DNA from: Apiosordaria backusii
Taxonomy: Eukaryota > Ascomycota > Sordariomycetes > Sordariales > Lasiosphaeriaceae
Direction of reading: 5' to 3'
DNA length: 64,000 nucleotides
NCBI GenBank assembly: GCA_030549205.1
Contig: JAUKTV010000002.1
Coordinates: 3,410,001 to 3,474,000 of the forward strand
A model generated the notes under the pieces. It searched no databases, was not told where the DNA came from, and saw only the letters and a program-made list of their open reading frames with translations. This document shows, in pieces, positions 1 to 10,841 of this stretch (within the stretch, counting starts at the first letter, position 1; the number at the start of each line of letters is the position of its first letter). The translations under genes were made by a program, and so were the position numbers.

Positions 1-2385
1 AAACTCAGATTCAGCCAGCTTCGAGAAATACCGAAAAGCTGGATCTCCCGTCGATCTCTCAAGGGCAAACCCGGGGTCCGTCCACCGAAGTGCCGTACTA
101 TCATCAGCAGCGACCGTTGTATGTGAACGATAGACTGCCATCCTTACCTTTGCCGCAGCCTCCCCAGGCATATTCCTCGAGCAGTTCGTCGCCCCGGGTA
201 AGCTCGATATCATCTGCTGCAAGCTCCCACCTTGGTTCGCAGTCCTCCTTCACCTCAGCTGCGTCTTCCAACGGTCCCAAGACCCCAGGCACGCTTTCCC
301 CAACGCTTCCAGGCAACTCGATACCGGGCTCACAAAGCCAAGGACATCCGGGATACGAGCATTACCCAGCGATGCAAAGTGGAACGGAAATGTACTACCA
401 ACCGGCACCGCACATGTCTACCGGCCAGCAGCCGCCCCCGCAGACTGTCACTTCTCACTACGGGCCACAGCAACCACCTTTGTTACATCCAGGACCTCCT
501 CAATATCCTCCAGCTCCCTACGGAAGTCAGTATGGTTACGGAAATGGCCTTGCCTCTCCGCAAACAGGACCCCCCTCGGTATCAAACCCGATGGGTGGTC
601 CTCAGTCGGTTCTCCCTCTTCCCGGCGTAAATCAGCCAGGAATGCCCAATAGTTCATACTCCGCCGGCTTCGACACGACGGGCCAAATTGCGCCCCCGGG
701 GATGAAACCCCGCGTCACGGCGACCCTCTGGGAAGATGAGGGCAGCTTGTGCTTCCAGGTTGAGGCTCGCGGCATCTGCGTCGCTCGAAGAGAAGGTTTG
801 TCAGCTTCTTGTCCAAGCCCATGGCGCCGCCACGTTTTCTAACCTCGTTTCCAGATAACCACATGATCAACGGTACCAAGCTCTTAAACGTGGCAGGAAT
901 GACGCGCGGGAGACGCGATGGTATCTTGAAAAGTGAAAAGGTCAGGCATGTGGTCAAGATTGGCCCCATGCACTTGAAGGGTGTTTGGTAAGTTTGGGAT
1001 TGCCCTCGTTATGGTGTAATGTGGATGTCTAACATGGCTGTTTTAGGATTCCGTTCGACAGAGCTTTGGAGTTTGCCAACAAGGAAAAGATTACCGAGCT
1101 GTTGTATCCCCTCTTTGTTCACAACATCAGCTCGTTGCTCTATCACCCTGCGAATCAGAGCCGCGCAAACCAGGTTTTGACCGCGACAGCAGAACGCCGT
1201 AAGCAGGATGGTATGCGCGCCGGTCAACCGCCAAACGGCCTGCCGTCTATTCAGCAACAGCCGCAGCATCACCATCATTCGATGTCTCTACCGGGTCCTC
1301 AGGGCCCCCTCCCGTCGCACTCCAGCATGGGTCGCCCATCCATTGACCGCGCCCACACCTTCCCCACTCCTCCCACGAGTGCCTCAAGCGTAATGGGTCC
1401 TATGGGTGCCTCTGAAAATTTCCAATGGAGCCAACAAGGCATGAACAATGGCCAGCCAAGTCAAATTTCCATTGACACGGCTCTCAGCAACAATGCTCGC
1501 TCGTTGCCTAACACTCCGGCTACCACTCCTCCTGGATCTACCCTTCAAAGCATGCAGAACTACCCTCCGGTTAGCCAACCATACGATAGCTCGCGCCAGA
1601 TGTATCAGGCACCGCCACCTCCACAGTCCTCGTACCCCCCCGCCAACTCCAACCCCCAGGAAAGATCTATCTACGGCCAGTCAAACTACGTAAAAAATGA
1701 TATGGCACCCCCAGCTGGCCGTGCCCCGGGACAGGGAAACGAGCAGACTGACTCCAAGCCATCTAATGGTATGATGCACGGCGAAACCCAGCCCGCCTCT
1801 GGGCAGGAAGAGGAAGCCGACCACGAACACGACCCCGAGTACACTCACGACAGCGGTGCTTATGACGGAAACCGGAACTCATACAATTACAGCAATCCTC
1901 AGGTAACCTCATTACCAAACGACCACGCCCACCTGTCTCCTGAAATCTCAGGTTCTCCCCACCAAGCCGGTTCTGGACGGGCGACCCCTAGAACGGCTGC
2001 CGCACCACAATCGTACTATGCCCAGCAGGGTTACCACACACCACCGCGAGCGCCCGGGCAACCATCAAGCAACCTCTATAGCGTGATGAGCAACGAGCGC
2101 AGCGCCCCCAACGGAACCAACGGCAGCGACGTCTATTCCAGCCAGTCGGAAATAAACTCGATGCCAAATGGATATGCGCCCCAACCACCAGTGTTGAACG
2201 GCTCCACGTCGATGAAGCGCGGCAGAGACGACGATGACGACAGACCGAGCAGCGGCGGCGGCGGCATGTCGATGGATATGAAAAGACGCAAGATGCTGGA
2301 CGGCAGCGGGTCTATGCCATCACCCACCTTCAACCCGCCCATGGCGCAACCTGCTTCTACCATTCCCTCGCAAAGACGGAGGTAA
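1..2385 (+). CDS. stuA: APSES-domain transcription factor StuA/ASM-1 (5' partial)
   Basis: Fungal bHLH-like APSES DNA-binding regulator that controls conidiophore, aerial hypha and perithecium development in ascomycetes. Three exons are visible: open frame from the left edge to 795, then 855-987 and 1047-2385. The introns are 59 bp each and the joins rebuild the family's near-invariant APSES block (about 705-1160), with motifs such as TATLWEDEGSLCFQVEAR and MINGTKLLNVAGMTRGRRDG. The rest is low-complexity Pro/Gln/Ser sequence. Near the C-terminus (2214-2300) two basic stretches, KRGRDDDD and MKRRKM, match the expected nuclear localisation signal. There is no in-frame ATG before 372, so either translation starts at 372, which would fit the length of some homologues, or it starts left of the window; the upstream Ser-rich stretch looks coding. 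Family assignment is near certain and the N-terminus is open. Confidence 0.93.
796..854 (+). other. stuA intron inside the APSES domain
   Basis: Donor GTTTGT, acceptor CCAG. Splicing makes the Asp codon of RRED-NHMING, which is invariant in the family; reading through it would hit a stop at about 840. Confidence 0.9.
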
Positions 2386-3347
2386 TACGGTGATGGCGTC
2401 TTGGTTTCGTGACGAGTCCCATCATTAGCGGCGTTGGCGGGAATTGTGGGTCTGAACACGAGACAAATCAGATAATGAGAGATGGGCGTTTTTTCCACCT
2501 CTTTCAGCAGACCAAACGGCAAGCTGGTCCTGTAGGAACGACGGGACAAGAAGACACTCGACACACTCCTTGCTCGTTTTCTGTGCAAAGCTTCTTTTTT
2601 TTTATTCGCTCAAGACGAACGACCAACATAAGGGCTCTTTTTGGGGGGTCTGGGTTTCAGGGACGACGCTCAGGCGAGCAGCAGCTAACGATTCTCTGTG
2701 TTGGATGCCCTGATATGGCTGTACATGGCTGATGAATAACGGATTTTTTGCATGGGCTGGGTGGGTCTAATCGCTAAAGAGGATGGGCCGCGCCAGCCTC
2801 TGAGGTGTGGCTGTGGTCGGGATGACTTTTTCTTCTCACTCACCAAAAACAAGAAGGTTTTGTCGAACCGCCTGTTTATGATCCTAGGCGGGAAGACAAA
2901 AAATGTGACGATAAGAATCGGGATTGGGGTTTTTTCTCTGGGGCTGCTGCTGCCGCTGCTGGATTTGAAGATGAGGGGGACAAACGATGATGATGCTCGG
3001 TATAGAGTCGAGGATTCGGAGGATGTCCGTCTGGGGATGTGCTGGACCGGCAGGCGGTGATGAAAATCCTGGCTGGCGGGTAGCACGGGTCTGTTGCTAT
3101 GTGAAGTTGTATTTTCCGACATTTTCTTTCGGGTTGGTGGGATAGCGGATGGAAACAGCGACATGGTTCATTTTTATATGTGAAAAGATGGCATCAGATC
3201 AGACGAAAGCAACCGTATGCAGCAGCGTTCCATGAGAGGAAAAGCCAAAACTGTTTCTTGACAGAAGTTTCTTCTCTACTCTCTCATCTATCATCTTTTT
3301 CCTTGCTAACGACGCTTATGACCAATGACTCTCGAATATAACTTTTT

Positions 3348-3352
<5 letters not shown>

Positions 3353-3382
<30 letters not shown>
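3353..3382. repeat. T30 homopolymer
   Basis: Uninterrupted run of 30 T, preceded by a short TTTTTTCAGG stretch. It could be a retroposed poly(A) read on the other strand or simple replication slippage; no flanking duplication was seen. Confidence 0.9.
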
Positions 3383-3406
3383 CACTTTGCTTCAAACAAA
3401 AGTTGT

Positions 3407-3465
3407 GGGGATGGGGTTGGGATGGGATGGGATAGGACGGGACGGGATGGGATGGGACGGGATGG
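3407..3465 (+). repeat. Degenerate GGGAY pentamer array (G-quadruplex prone)
   Basis: About ten imperfect copies of GGGAT/GGGAC in a row, following the T tract. Many runs of three or more G at 2-nt spacing give strong G-quadruplex potential. It is not the TTAGGG telomere repeat. Confidence 0.85.
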
Positions 3466-4631
3466 AAGTAGTGGTGGGTGTGTTGTTGTGTGTATGTTGT
3501 GGTTGATGATGTCAATGATGGATGGGTTATAGTTATTGTTTGATGTTGAAAGTTGTTGGACATGAATTGATGGGGGATGCAAGTGGTTTGGTTTCTATTG
3601 TGTTTGGTTCTATCAGAGTAACGACTTATGAGAAAAAAGAGAGATTTTTAAATTTTATAAAAAAACGTGGTGCCCTTCGACGATATACGAGTGTCATTTG
3701 TGAAGGTGGAATGGAGGGGGGAAGAGTAGGTTAAATAACTGTTGTGTTTCCTGATGAGTTTGATCTATATATTTATGGTTTCCTTGGTTCGAGCTTTTCA
3801 AGTGTTGTGGACGTGTGACTGTCGTCAGCTGCAGTGGGGTGGTTTAATTTGAGGCCGTTGATACTGAAGCTAAATCATTGACGGTAGGATAATATAGTGT
3901 ATGCAATTCAATGATAGTGTCTTTCTCCTCTGATATGGTCTGTGCCTGTGCCACTTGTGGGGGATGTTTGTGTGTTTGTGATGGTCCTGTCATGAACACA
4001 GCAAGTCTCATGTGCCCCCCAGTCGATGCCGGTCGAGATATTCAGGGTGCAATATAGGTACAGTCAATTTAACCTTAAAGTTCAATCCCTTGGGTGACCC
4101 AAAGTGGCAGCCTTGTTGGGGCGGCTGTCCCTTCCAATCTCGAGAAACATTTGGATGGGGTCCAAGGTCCAATGCATGAATGTTGAAACGGCGGGCTCAA
4201 AGGGGGTGGGGACACATGCAAGGGACGCGCAGATGTAAGGGGCAGGTCACGTGTCATTACCGTTGCTGGGCCACAGGGATAAACAGGCACAAACGCTGGT
4301 TTGGGGGCAGGTGATTGGCTAGCTGGGACCAGGTGCCGTTGCAATCAAAGCAATTTCCCCCAGAAGGGTCAAGCACTGAAGCATTGATATCAGCGCCGTC
4401 ACTCGGTGCAAGTGCCACCACCACCACAACAACATCCCACCACCGACAGTCTGGAAGCTTTTTGTCCTTTTGAACCCTTTTTTTCTTTTTCGCACCAGGT
4501 CAGCTGGCTGGATTTTAAGGGTCTGTTACGATTACCACTACCTTACCTAGTACCTGCAACAAACAGTTAACAGACGCGGGTAATCGACTTGTCCGTGTAA
4601 ACACTGTGATCGACTCTGCCCACAGACCAAA

Positions 4632-7208
4632 ATGGCAGCGCCGTTATCGCCGACGCCGAGCGCGGCTCTCAATTTCTCGACACCATCGGGCAATCTGCAC
4701 CACGGATCGTACGAAGCTCGCCCTTATTCGATGAGGGATTCCTCAACCGCACAGCCGGACGGTTATAGCACTGAGAACGGCGCTGTCGAAGAGAGCAACC
4801 ACCAACACCACCACAGCCGCGACGGGTCGCCTACCCCGCGTGGACCCTCACCGCCCAAGGTTCGCCCTGGTTCAACTTCGCGCATCATGTCGGGCAGCGA
4901 ACTCTCACCGCTCAAGATTCTGCAGTCGCACCAGCAGGCTCAGATCCAGGCGGCGCACCAAAGCCAAAATTCAGCGTCATCATCGCAATCGCAACCCACT
5001 TCTGCCGGTTCCGGTTCCGGTTCCAGCAGCCAACCCGAAGACCTGACGTCGCCTCCGCCAAGGAACAACACGGGCATGCCCCCGCCGCCTCTGCCGCAGA
5101 GTCCCAGAAAGGCGCCGATCAAAAGATTTCCTATCAGAGTCAACCAGCCTGGACAGTCCGCCAGCGAGAATTCACGGCGCCCGTCCAACGAACGCCGCGG
5201 GTCTGACGAGCAGCGACAGAGTAGTTCTATGGGATCGTCGCTGCCGGAAAAGATGCTGGAAAACGAGGGGTTAAAGCACGCGATTGAGATTTTCGAGGAC
5301 GATATCAACTCGGATCAAAACGACGATATGGACATGGATAGCAACCACCACCGGCGAAGAGATGCGGACGGGGACGAGAGGATGCAAATGCAAGACGAGA
5401 CCATGGACGACGACGACATTGGTGCGAACGATACCATGACGAGCACGTTTAGCACGTTTTCTGCGGTGCCGAAGTCGACAGTGATGGGGATGCGGAGTGA
5501 CAGCCCGACGAAATTTTCCATGTCGGGAGGGCCAACGCCGAGGGGGGGGAATCCATCAAGGACACCGAGAGCAAACGGAACGGTTCCGGACCGGTCAGGC
5601 ACGCAGCAGTTGTATGATTCGGGGGGGTCTACGAATCTGATGGATTTTACGGAGAACCTTCGTTTTGGTAGCTATGGAGCCCAACCGACACCTTCGCGGC
5701 GCGGTCAGGCGCCGGTGTCGTCGTCGGGTCGGGGGGTGTCTGCTACACCTCAGAGGAATAATGGGTCGAATAACGGGAACAGTAACCTCGTTAACCTCCT
5801 CGACTTTGATATCCCTCCCATGCCGACCCCTCGAAGCGTTCCCACTATCACCCCTCGCGAGCTCGAATCCCTCAAGTCTGGGTTTTTGTCTGAGATCTCT
5901 AGCTTGAAAGCCTCCCTCTCCGGCAAAGAAGCCGAGGTTCAACATCTCAAAACCGCCGTGGGGGATGCTGAAAAGCGGGTGGGAGAGTGTATGGAGCAGC
6001 TTCGTGAAATCCAAGACGTGCATGAGTCCCTTACTACTGAAAAAGACTCTTGGGAGCGCCGCGGGAGGGAGATGGAAGCCGTTCTCAGACAAGTAAAAGA
6101 AGAAATTGTCATTACCCAGCGCGATAGAGAGGAGTTGGAATTCAAGCTCCACGAATCAGAGCAGAGGAGAGAGGCAGCAGAGATGATGGCGCAAGACGCA
6201 GAGTCAAAGATGGCGGGGATGAGAGCTGGCCAGGCGGCTGGGAGTAATAACCCCCCAGGGCAGGCCATCAACGCCAACAAGGAGGTTGAGTTGGCGGTAG
6301 AGAGGGTAGCGAAGGATTTGCATGCCCTATACAAATCCAAACACGAGAACAAGGTCGCAGCACTGAAGAAGAGCTATGAAACCCGCTGGGAGAAGAAGGT
6401 GCAGGGGCTGCAATCCCAACTCGACGAGCTGACCAGAGAGAATGAGGATTTGAGGCATGGCAGGGCGAATCAAATCAACAATCTCAACCACCAGCGCATC
6501 GCCCAGTTGGAGGAGGAGCGCGCCCAAAACGCGGCGCACATCCGGGAGTTGGAGGCTGAGTCCCAGAAGCTGGAGGCGATTTTGCGGACTGTTCAAGCTG
6601 ACAATGCAGAGTTGCGTCTTCTATTGGAGAGGGAGCGTGTCGAAAAGGGGGAACTGGTGCAGTTGGCAGAGGAAATGATGAATATGCAAGCTTCTCTCGC
6701 TGCTGCTGCCCCGGCGCCAGAACCGGAGCCAACGCCTGCACCGGTTCGGGCGGTGAAGTCACCTTCTCCTGAACCCGCCCCGGTATTAGCGGCTCCAACA
6801 CCATCAAAGACGCCTAATCGACGGCAGTCAATGTTAGGCGGCCCGGCAAAAACCCCCGGGACAACTGGTCTGGGAGTGCGATCGTCTATGCCACCGCCGT
6901 CAAGATCAACCGGGTTGGGGGTGTCGCAAGATGAGAACAGCCATCCGACAGGGAATAATTTCAGAATGAGCGTCGGACCGGGCGGGTTCAGAGCCTCTGG
7001 GCTGCGAGCACCAGGAGCAGCGCAAAAGATGGGGCTGGCGAGGAGTGGGTCGGTGGTTGGGGGGCCGCATGAGAGGACCAAGAGCTCGAGTAGTACCGGG
7101 GGGTTGCCCAGGCCGGGGAGTGGGCAGGGGAGGGGGTTGATGGGGAGTATTGAGAAGATGGGTGTTGGGGGTGGGTATAGTAGTGGGTATGGGAGGAGGA
7201 ACGATTAA
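4632..7208 (+). CDS. Large coiled-coil protein, possible spindle/microtubule-associated (TACC-like)
   Basis: Single-exon gene of 858 residues starting at the first ATG. Residues 1-400 are disordered Ser/Pro/Gln-rich sequence with many SP/TP sites and an acidic patch near 220-250. Residues about 405-690 form a long coiled coil in two parts, split by a Gly/Asn-rich break near 530-545. The second part carries the motif LHALYKSKHENKVAALKK. The tail is again Pro/Ser- and Gly-rich with basic character. The build (disordered, CDK-type sites, then coiled coil) resembles fungal spindle-pole or TACC/Alp7-type proteins, but I cannot place it by a diagnostic motif, so the function is a guess. That it is a real gene is secure: long uniform coding character and no competing frame. 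Confidence 0.85.
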   Translation: MAAPLSPTPSAALNFSTPSGNLHHGSYEARPYSMRDSSTAQPDGYSTENGAVEESNHQHHHSRDGSPTPRGPSPPKVRPGSTSRIMSGSELSPLKILQSHQQAQIQAAHQSQNSASSSQSQPTSAGSGSGSSSQPEDLTSPPPRNNTGMPPPPLPQSPRKAPIKRFPIRVNQPGQSASENSRRPSNERRGSDEQRQSSSMGSSLPEKMLENEGLKHAIEIFEDDINSDQNDDMDMDSNHHRRRDADGDERMQMQDETMDDDDIGANDTMTSTFSTFSAVPKSTVMGMRSDSPTKFSMSGGPTPRGGNPSRTPRANGTVPDRSGTQQLYDSGGSTNLMDFTENLRFGSYGAQPTPSRRGQAPVSSSGRGVSATPQRNNGSNNGNSNLVNLLDFDIPPMPTPRSVPTITPRELESLKSGFLSEISSLKASLSGKEAEVQHLKTAVGDAEKRVGECMEQLREIQDVHESLTTEKDSWERRGREMEAVLRQVKEEIVITQRDREELEFKLHESEQRREAAEMMAQDAESKMAGMRAGQAAGSNNPPGQAINANKEVELAVERVAKDLHALYKSKHENKVAALKKSYETRWEKKVQGLQSQLDELTRENEDLRHGRANQINNLNHQRIAQLEEERAQNAAHIRELEAESQKLEAILRTVQADNAELRLLLERERVEKGELVQLAEEMMNMQASLAAAAPAPEPEPTPAPVRAVKSPSPEPAPVLAAPTPSKTPNRRQSMLGGPAKTPGTTGLGVRSSMPPPSRSTGLGVSQDENSHPTGNNFRMSVGPGGFRASGLRAPGAAQKMGLARSGSVVGGPHERTKSSSSTGGLPRPGSGQGRGLMGSIEKMGVGGGYSSGYGRRND

Positions 7209-7925
7209 GCTGTCGGGGTATTGATGGGTGAGAGAGAGAGGGAAAGAAGAAGATGGGTAAAACAATGGGATGGTTATGAAGAGATGCCTTGTACGGATTT
7301 GACGATTTTATTTTATTTTCTTTCTTGTTGTTTCTAGCAACTCGACTCTTTTATTTTTTGCTGCAAGACTATGGCGCTTGGAGGATGGGGGTCATGTCAT
7401 GTTGCTATTCTGTCTGTCATTCTCGTTCTCTGTTTTTTTTTTCTTCTTTTTTTTTTCGCAGTATTTGACAGCCACACTGGGGTCAAGCAAGGGATTACCG
7501 GTTCCGAGGGAGGAAAACATAGTAAGGAGGGCGGCGTAGGGAAAGCTACTTCATATACCCCCTTTGCATATAGGCCATCATCATATATTTCATGGTTTCT
7601 TTTCTCAGCAGCTGTCTTTTGATGTTTCATGGGGGCCCTCTGATGGGAATTGTTTGTTTCATAGACAATGTATGGTAGGTATGTTGGTGGTTTTTGTATC
7701 AGTATCATCATAAAGAATCTCTCCCATGAATAGGATCGTAAATTTATTAGTAATTAATTCATCGCGAGTTTAGTTTGTGCTAAGTGAAGTTGTCTAAGCT
7801 ATGTAGGTAGGTATCAAAGCAAGGAATTGAGGCATACGTCTTTAAAGTTCGTGCGGTCGTCTGTCGGTCATAAGTAATATACATCTCCATTTTCCTCTCC
7901 ATCCCAATCTTGTCACTTTTGTTCC
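7209..7925. other. Intergenic between convergent genes
   Basis: 717 bp between the 3' ends of the coiled-coil gene and the transporter. Contains T-rich 3' UTR-like tracts (7310-7350, 7430-7460) and no supportable gene. Confidence 0.7.
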
Positions 7926-9815
7926 TCACGCCTTCTCTCTTTCCCCTTCTCCATCCAACTCAATCCTCTCCCCGTGTCCACTCTCATTCCCACTCCCACT
8001 GTCAGTCTTCGGCTTGGCATTCCCCAACGCCTCATCCATCTCCCTCCTCCACTTCTCTCCTCTCCTTTTCAACAGCCAAATCGCCCCGTTCCCTGTAACC
8101 CACGCAAACAACCCAATCATCAAACACAACCACTGATTCCCCATCGCATCAATCAATGGCTGGGCGACAATTCCGCCCACGCAAGAAAACAAATTTCTCA
8201 CAAAATTATTTACTGCCACTCCCGATGAGCTTGCATGAGGCATAAACTCTGTTAACATCGTCGTCACCGCTCCAAAAACCAACATACTCCCAACTCCAAA
8301 ACAAAAGCTCGCAATAGCTGGCACTGCTATGTATTTGAGTCCTGAGCCGGCGGTGAAACCGTAGACAATCAGGGAAAGAGGGTAGAGAGAGGCGGCAAGC
8401 CACATATTCTCCCCCATTCTGTCTTCAGGAAGGAAGATCAACTTGGGCGGGTTGACAGAATCGTCAAACCGGCCGGCGCGGAGGGCTTGTCGTTTCATGA
8501 TGTGGTCGATCCATCTTCCTCCGAAGGTTGAGGCGGTGATGTACCCCATGGATGGGGGGAGGTAGAGGCAGCCGAGGATGATGGAGGAAAAATTGTAGGG
8601 TGGGTTGGAAAAGTTGGATTGGATCGAGATGTTGAGGACGAAGAGTGCGCCGAAGCAGATGCTGGCCGAGTAAACGGAGACTAGCACTGGTGGGTAGCGA
8701 AGGTAGGAGAGGACTGTAAGTGGGTCCCAGAGGAAGCGTTTGAGGGTTGAGGCGGCGGTTTTGATTGATTTGGTTGTGGTGTCTATGCGGGTGAGGGGGA
8801 TAGTGTTCGGATCAGGGGAACTGGCGGGGACAACAAGGGGTTTCTTGTTGGCTAGAGTTTCCGGGAGGCAGAAGAAGATCATGAGGAGCATGACACCGCC
8901 GTAGATAGTAAGGAACCACATGGTTGAGCGCCAGCCAAAGGCTCCTGATAGACCACCGCCAATAAGGGGGGAACATAACGGGCCGATGAGAGGGCCGAGG
9001 TAGAAGATGCCCATAGCTCGTCCACGCTCGGCCGGTTCCCAGATGTCGGCTATGGTACCCGCACCCACTGCTTGGACAGAGGCTGAGGCGCCGCCTCCGA
9101 GGATTCTCATCACGACGAGCATCGAGATATTAACGCTGACGGCGCTGAGAGTCGAGAAGACGACGAACATGGTGAACGAGATGATGTAGATAGTGCGACG
9201 GCCGAGGGTTTCAGAAAAGGAGGACCACCACAGGGGGAAGATGGACATGGCGAGCATGTACATAGCCACCGTCAGATTGGTAATCGTAGTGGTAGTGTTC
9301 AGCTCTCTTGCGAGTTCAGGCAGGGCGGCTACATATTGTCAGTCAGATTCTCTCATCTGTGAAGGAAGCGAGAAGGACGGCTTACGCAAAAAGATACCAG
9401 AACCCATGGGGGCACCAGCGGCAGCCAGAGCGACGACAGCTGTGATTGTCCATTTGGTACCTCTTCTGTATTCTAGGGGAAACTCCACCTCTGGGATTAT
9501 CGTAAATCTGCCAAAAAGGCCACGCCGTTGGGATCTTGGAACAATTCGATTGTTTGAGCGGACAAACGATGAACTCCGTCGTGATCTGGACTGCGAGGGG
9601 CGAAGGGTAGGGGCAATGATGTTCTCACGATGAGAGATACCAATTTGCCCTTGACCGGGTATATCATCCATGATAACGGCTTCCTCGTCACTGCTAATAA
9701 TCGACGTGCCTGTGTTACTGCCGACCTCAAACTCCTCTTGGCCGGGATTTGAGGGTCGCTCCGGCTTGGCAACGGGGCCGGGTTGCCCATTCTGGTCGGA
9801 GGTACCGACAGCCAT
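7926..9815 (-). CDS. MFS transporter, DHA1 family (drug:H+ antiporter-like)
   Basis: Two exons: 9815-9386 and 9328-7926, split by a 57-bp intron (GTAAGC...TAG). The product is 610 residues. A hydrophilic N-terminal tail of about 115 residues precedes the first membrane helix (KWTITAVVALAAAG). Family marks include SETLGRRTIYI after helix 2 (loop 2-3 G-x-x-x-D/E-x-x-G-R-R type), ILGGGASASVQAVGAGTIAD, and PAERGRAMGIFYLGPLIGP (antiporter motif C region). About 12 helices can be counted, with a central hydrophilic loop near 8760-8860. Closest by design to the yeast Qdr/Dtr1/Aqr1 group, which exports drugs, polyamines or weak acids; the substrate cannot be told from sequence. Divergent from PRO2 with about 1 kb between them. 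Confidence 0.92.
9329..9385 (-). other. Intron of the MFS gene
   Basis: 57 bp on the minus strand. It splits a Pro codon and joins GSGIFL to PALPELAREL, which matches DHA1 helix 1. Confidence 0.88.
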
Positions 9816-10841
9816 GACCCGTTATTTGTGTGAAGGGTGTGTAGAGAAGAACGGGCCTGGTATCGTGTTTCCCATGTGAGTGGAGTGGGATGTGTCTCAA
9901 TCTGAATGGCGAGATAGGATAAAAGCGACTTCCTGATATCAAGTAGGAAAGGGTGACGATATGAAATATTCAGGAGAATTCAAGCTTGGCCGGGAATAAG
10001 CAGGCCGAGTGGGTTGTCAAGGAGCTTCCACATCCTCGGCATCGCTTCTTCTGGAGCCGTTCTCTGTCCCGGAGCACGGTCAATTCAAGCCGGTTTCTTC
10101 TAGAAGGGGCAGCTGCCCCATGGGGAATCATGGGGGTGCGGGTATGGGGGTGGGAACCCATTACCAAGCAGGTCCTGCCCATGATACTAGCGACAAGCTT
10201 TCCCAGAAGGCACTTACTGCCGATATCCGTTGAGCTTCCATCCCGGACGAACGTCTCGAGACACTAAAACGCCATGTGGTGTCATCGGGGGCACTTGCCT
10301 TTGACCAGCGGCTCGGAAGCGAAAGCGGCGAAAACCCTCCAGACCGGAAACTCGGCATTCGCGACAAACTACTCATAACTCCAGAACACGACGACCAGCA
10401 CCAACAACCGCCTCGTTTTCACAGACGCCTTGTTTTACTGCCGTAGTATCGTCAATAAATGAAGGTTCGGTGACATGTGCGCAGAAGGGGTGCAGCGTCA
10501 TTGCTGACTGCCGATGGATATTAACGCTAGATCCAGTGCTGCGGCCGGAAGAGGATATAAGAAGACGGGAAGGGGATCAATGTTATTAGTCAACAGTCAT
10601 AAATGGACTGAACGACGGAGAGACTATCAGCCGTGATATTCATCAATGGTTGTCGTTGAAAAGATGCAGGGACGGCCAGCCCTAAAGACTTTGACAGCAC
10701 CCCGCAACCCCACATTGACTCACCTCGCCCTGCCCCGCTGGAGGGGCACGACATGAACCCCTCCGACCTGCGGCCTGGCACCTGGTGACGACACTTGGGA
10801 AAGAATCCACTGGGATTTTGTATCAGCATTAAACCAACAAA
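9816..10841. other. Shared divergent promoter region (MFS / PRO2)
   Basis: 1,026 bp between two start codons pointing apart. No gene is supportable; short ORFs lack coding character. A CT/GA-rich leader lies just upstream of the PRO2 ATG. Confidence 0.65.

Larger units (their letters stand above)
2386..4631. other. Intergenic: stuA 3' region and promoter of the coiled-coil gene
   Basis: About 2.2 kb without a supportable gene. It holds the probable 3' UTR of stuA, a 30-nt T run, a G-rich pentamer array and the upstream region of the next gene. Short ORFs here are low complexity. Confidence 0.6.

Noticed and set aside
3407..3465. Interstitial telomere repeat
   Set aside because: Units are GGGAT/GGGAC, not TTAGGG.
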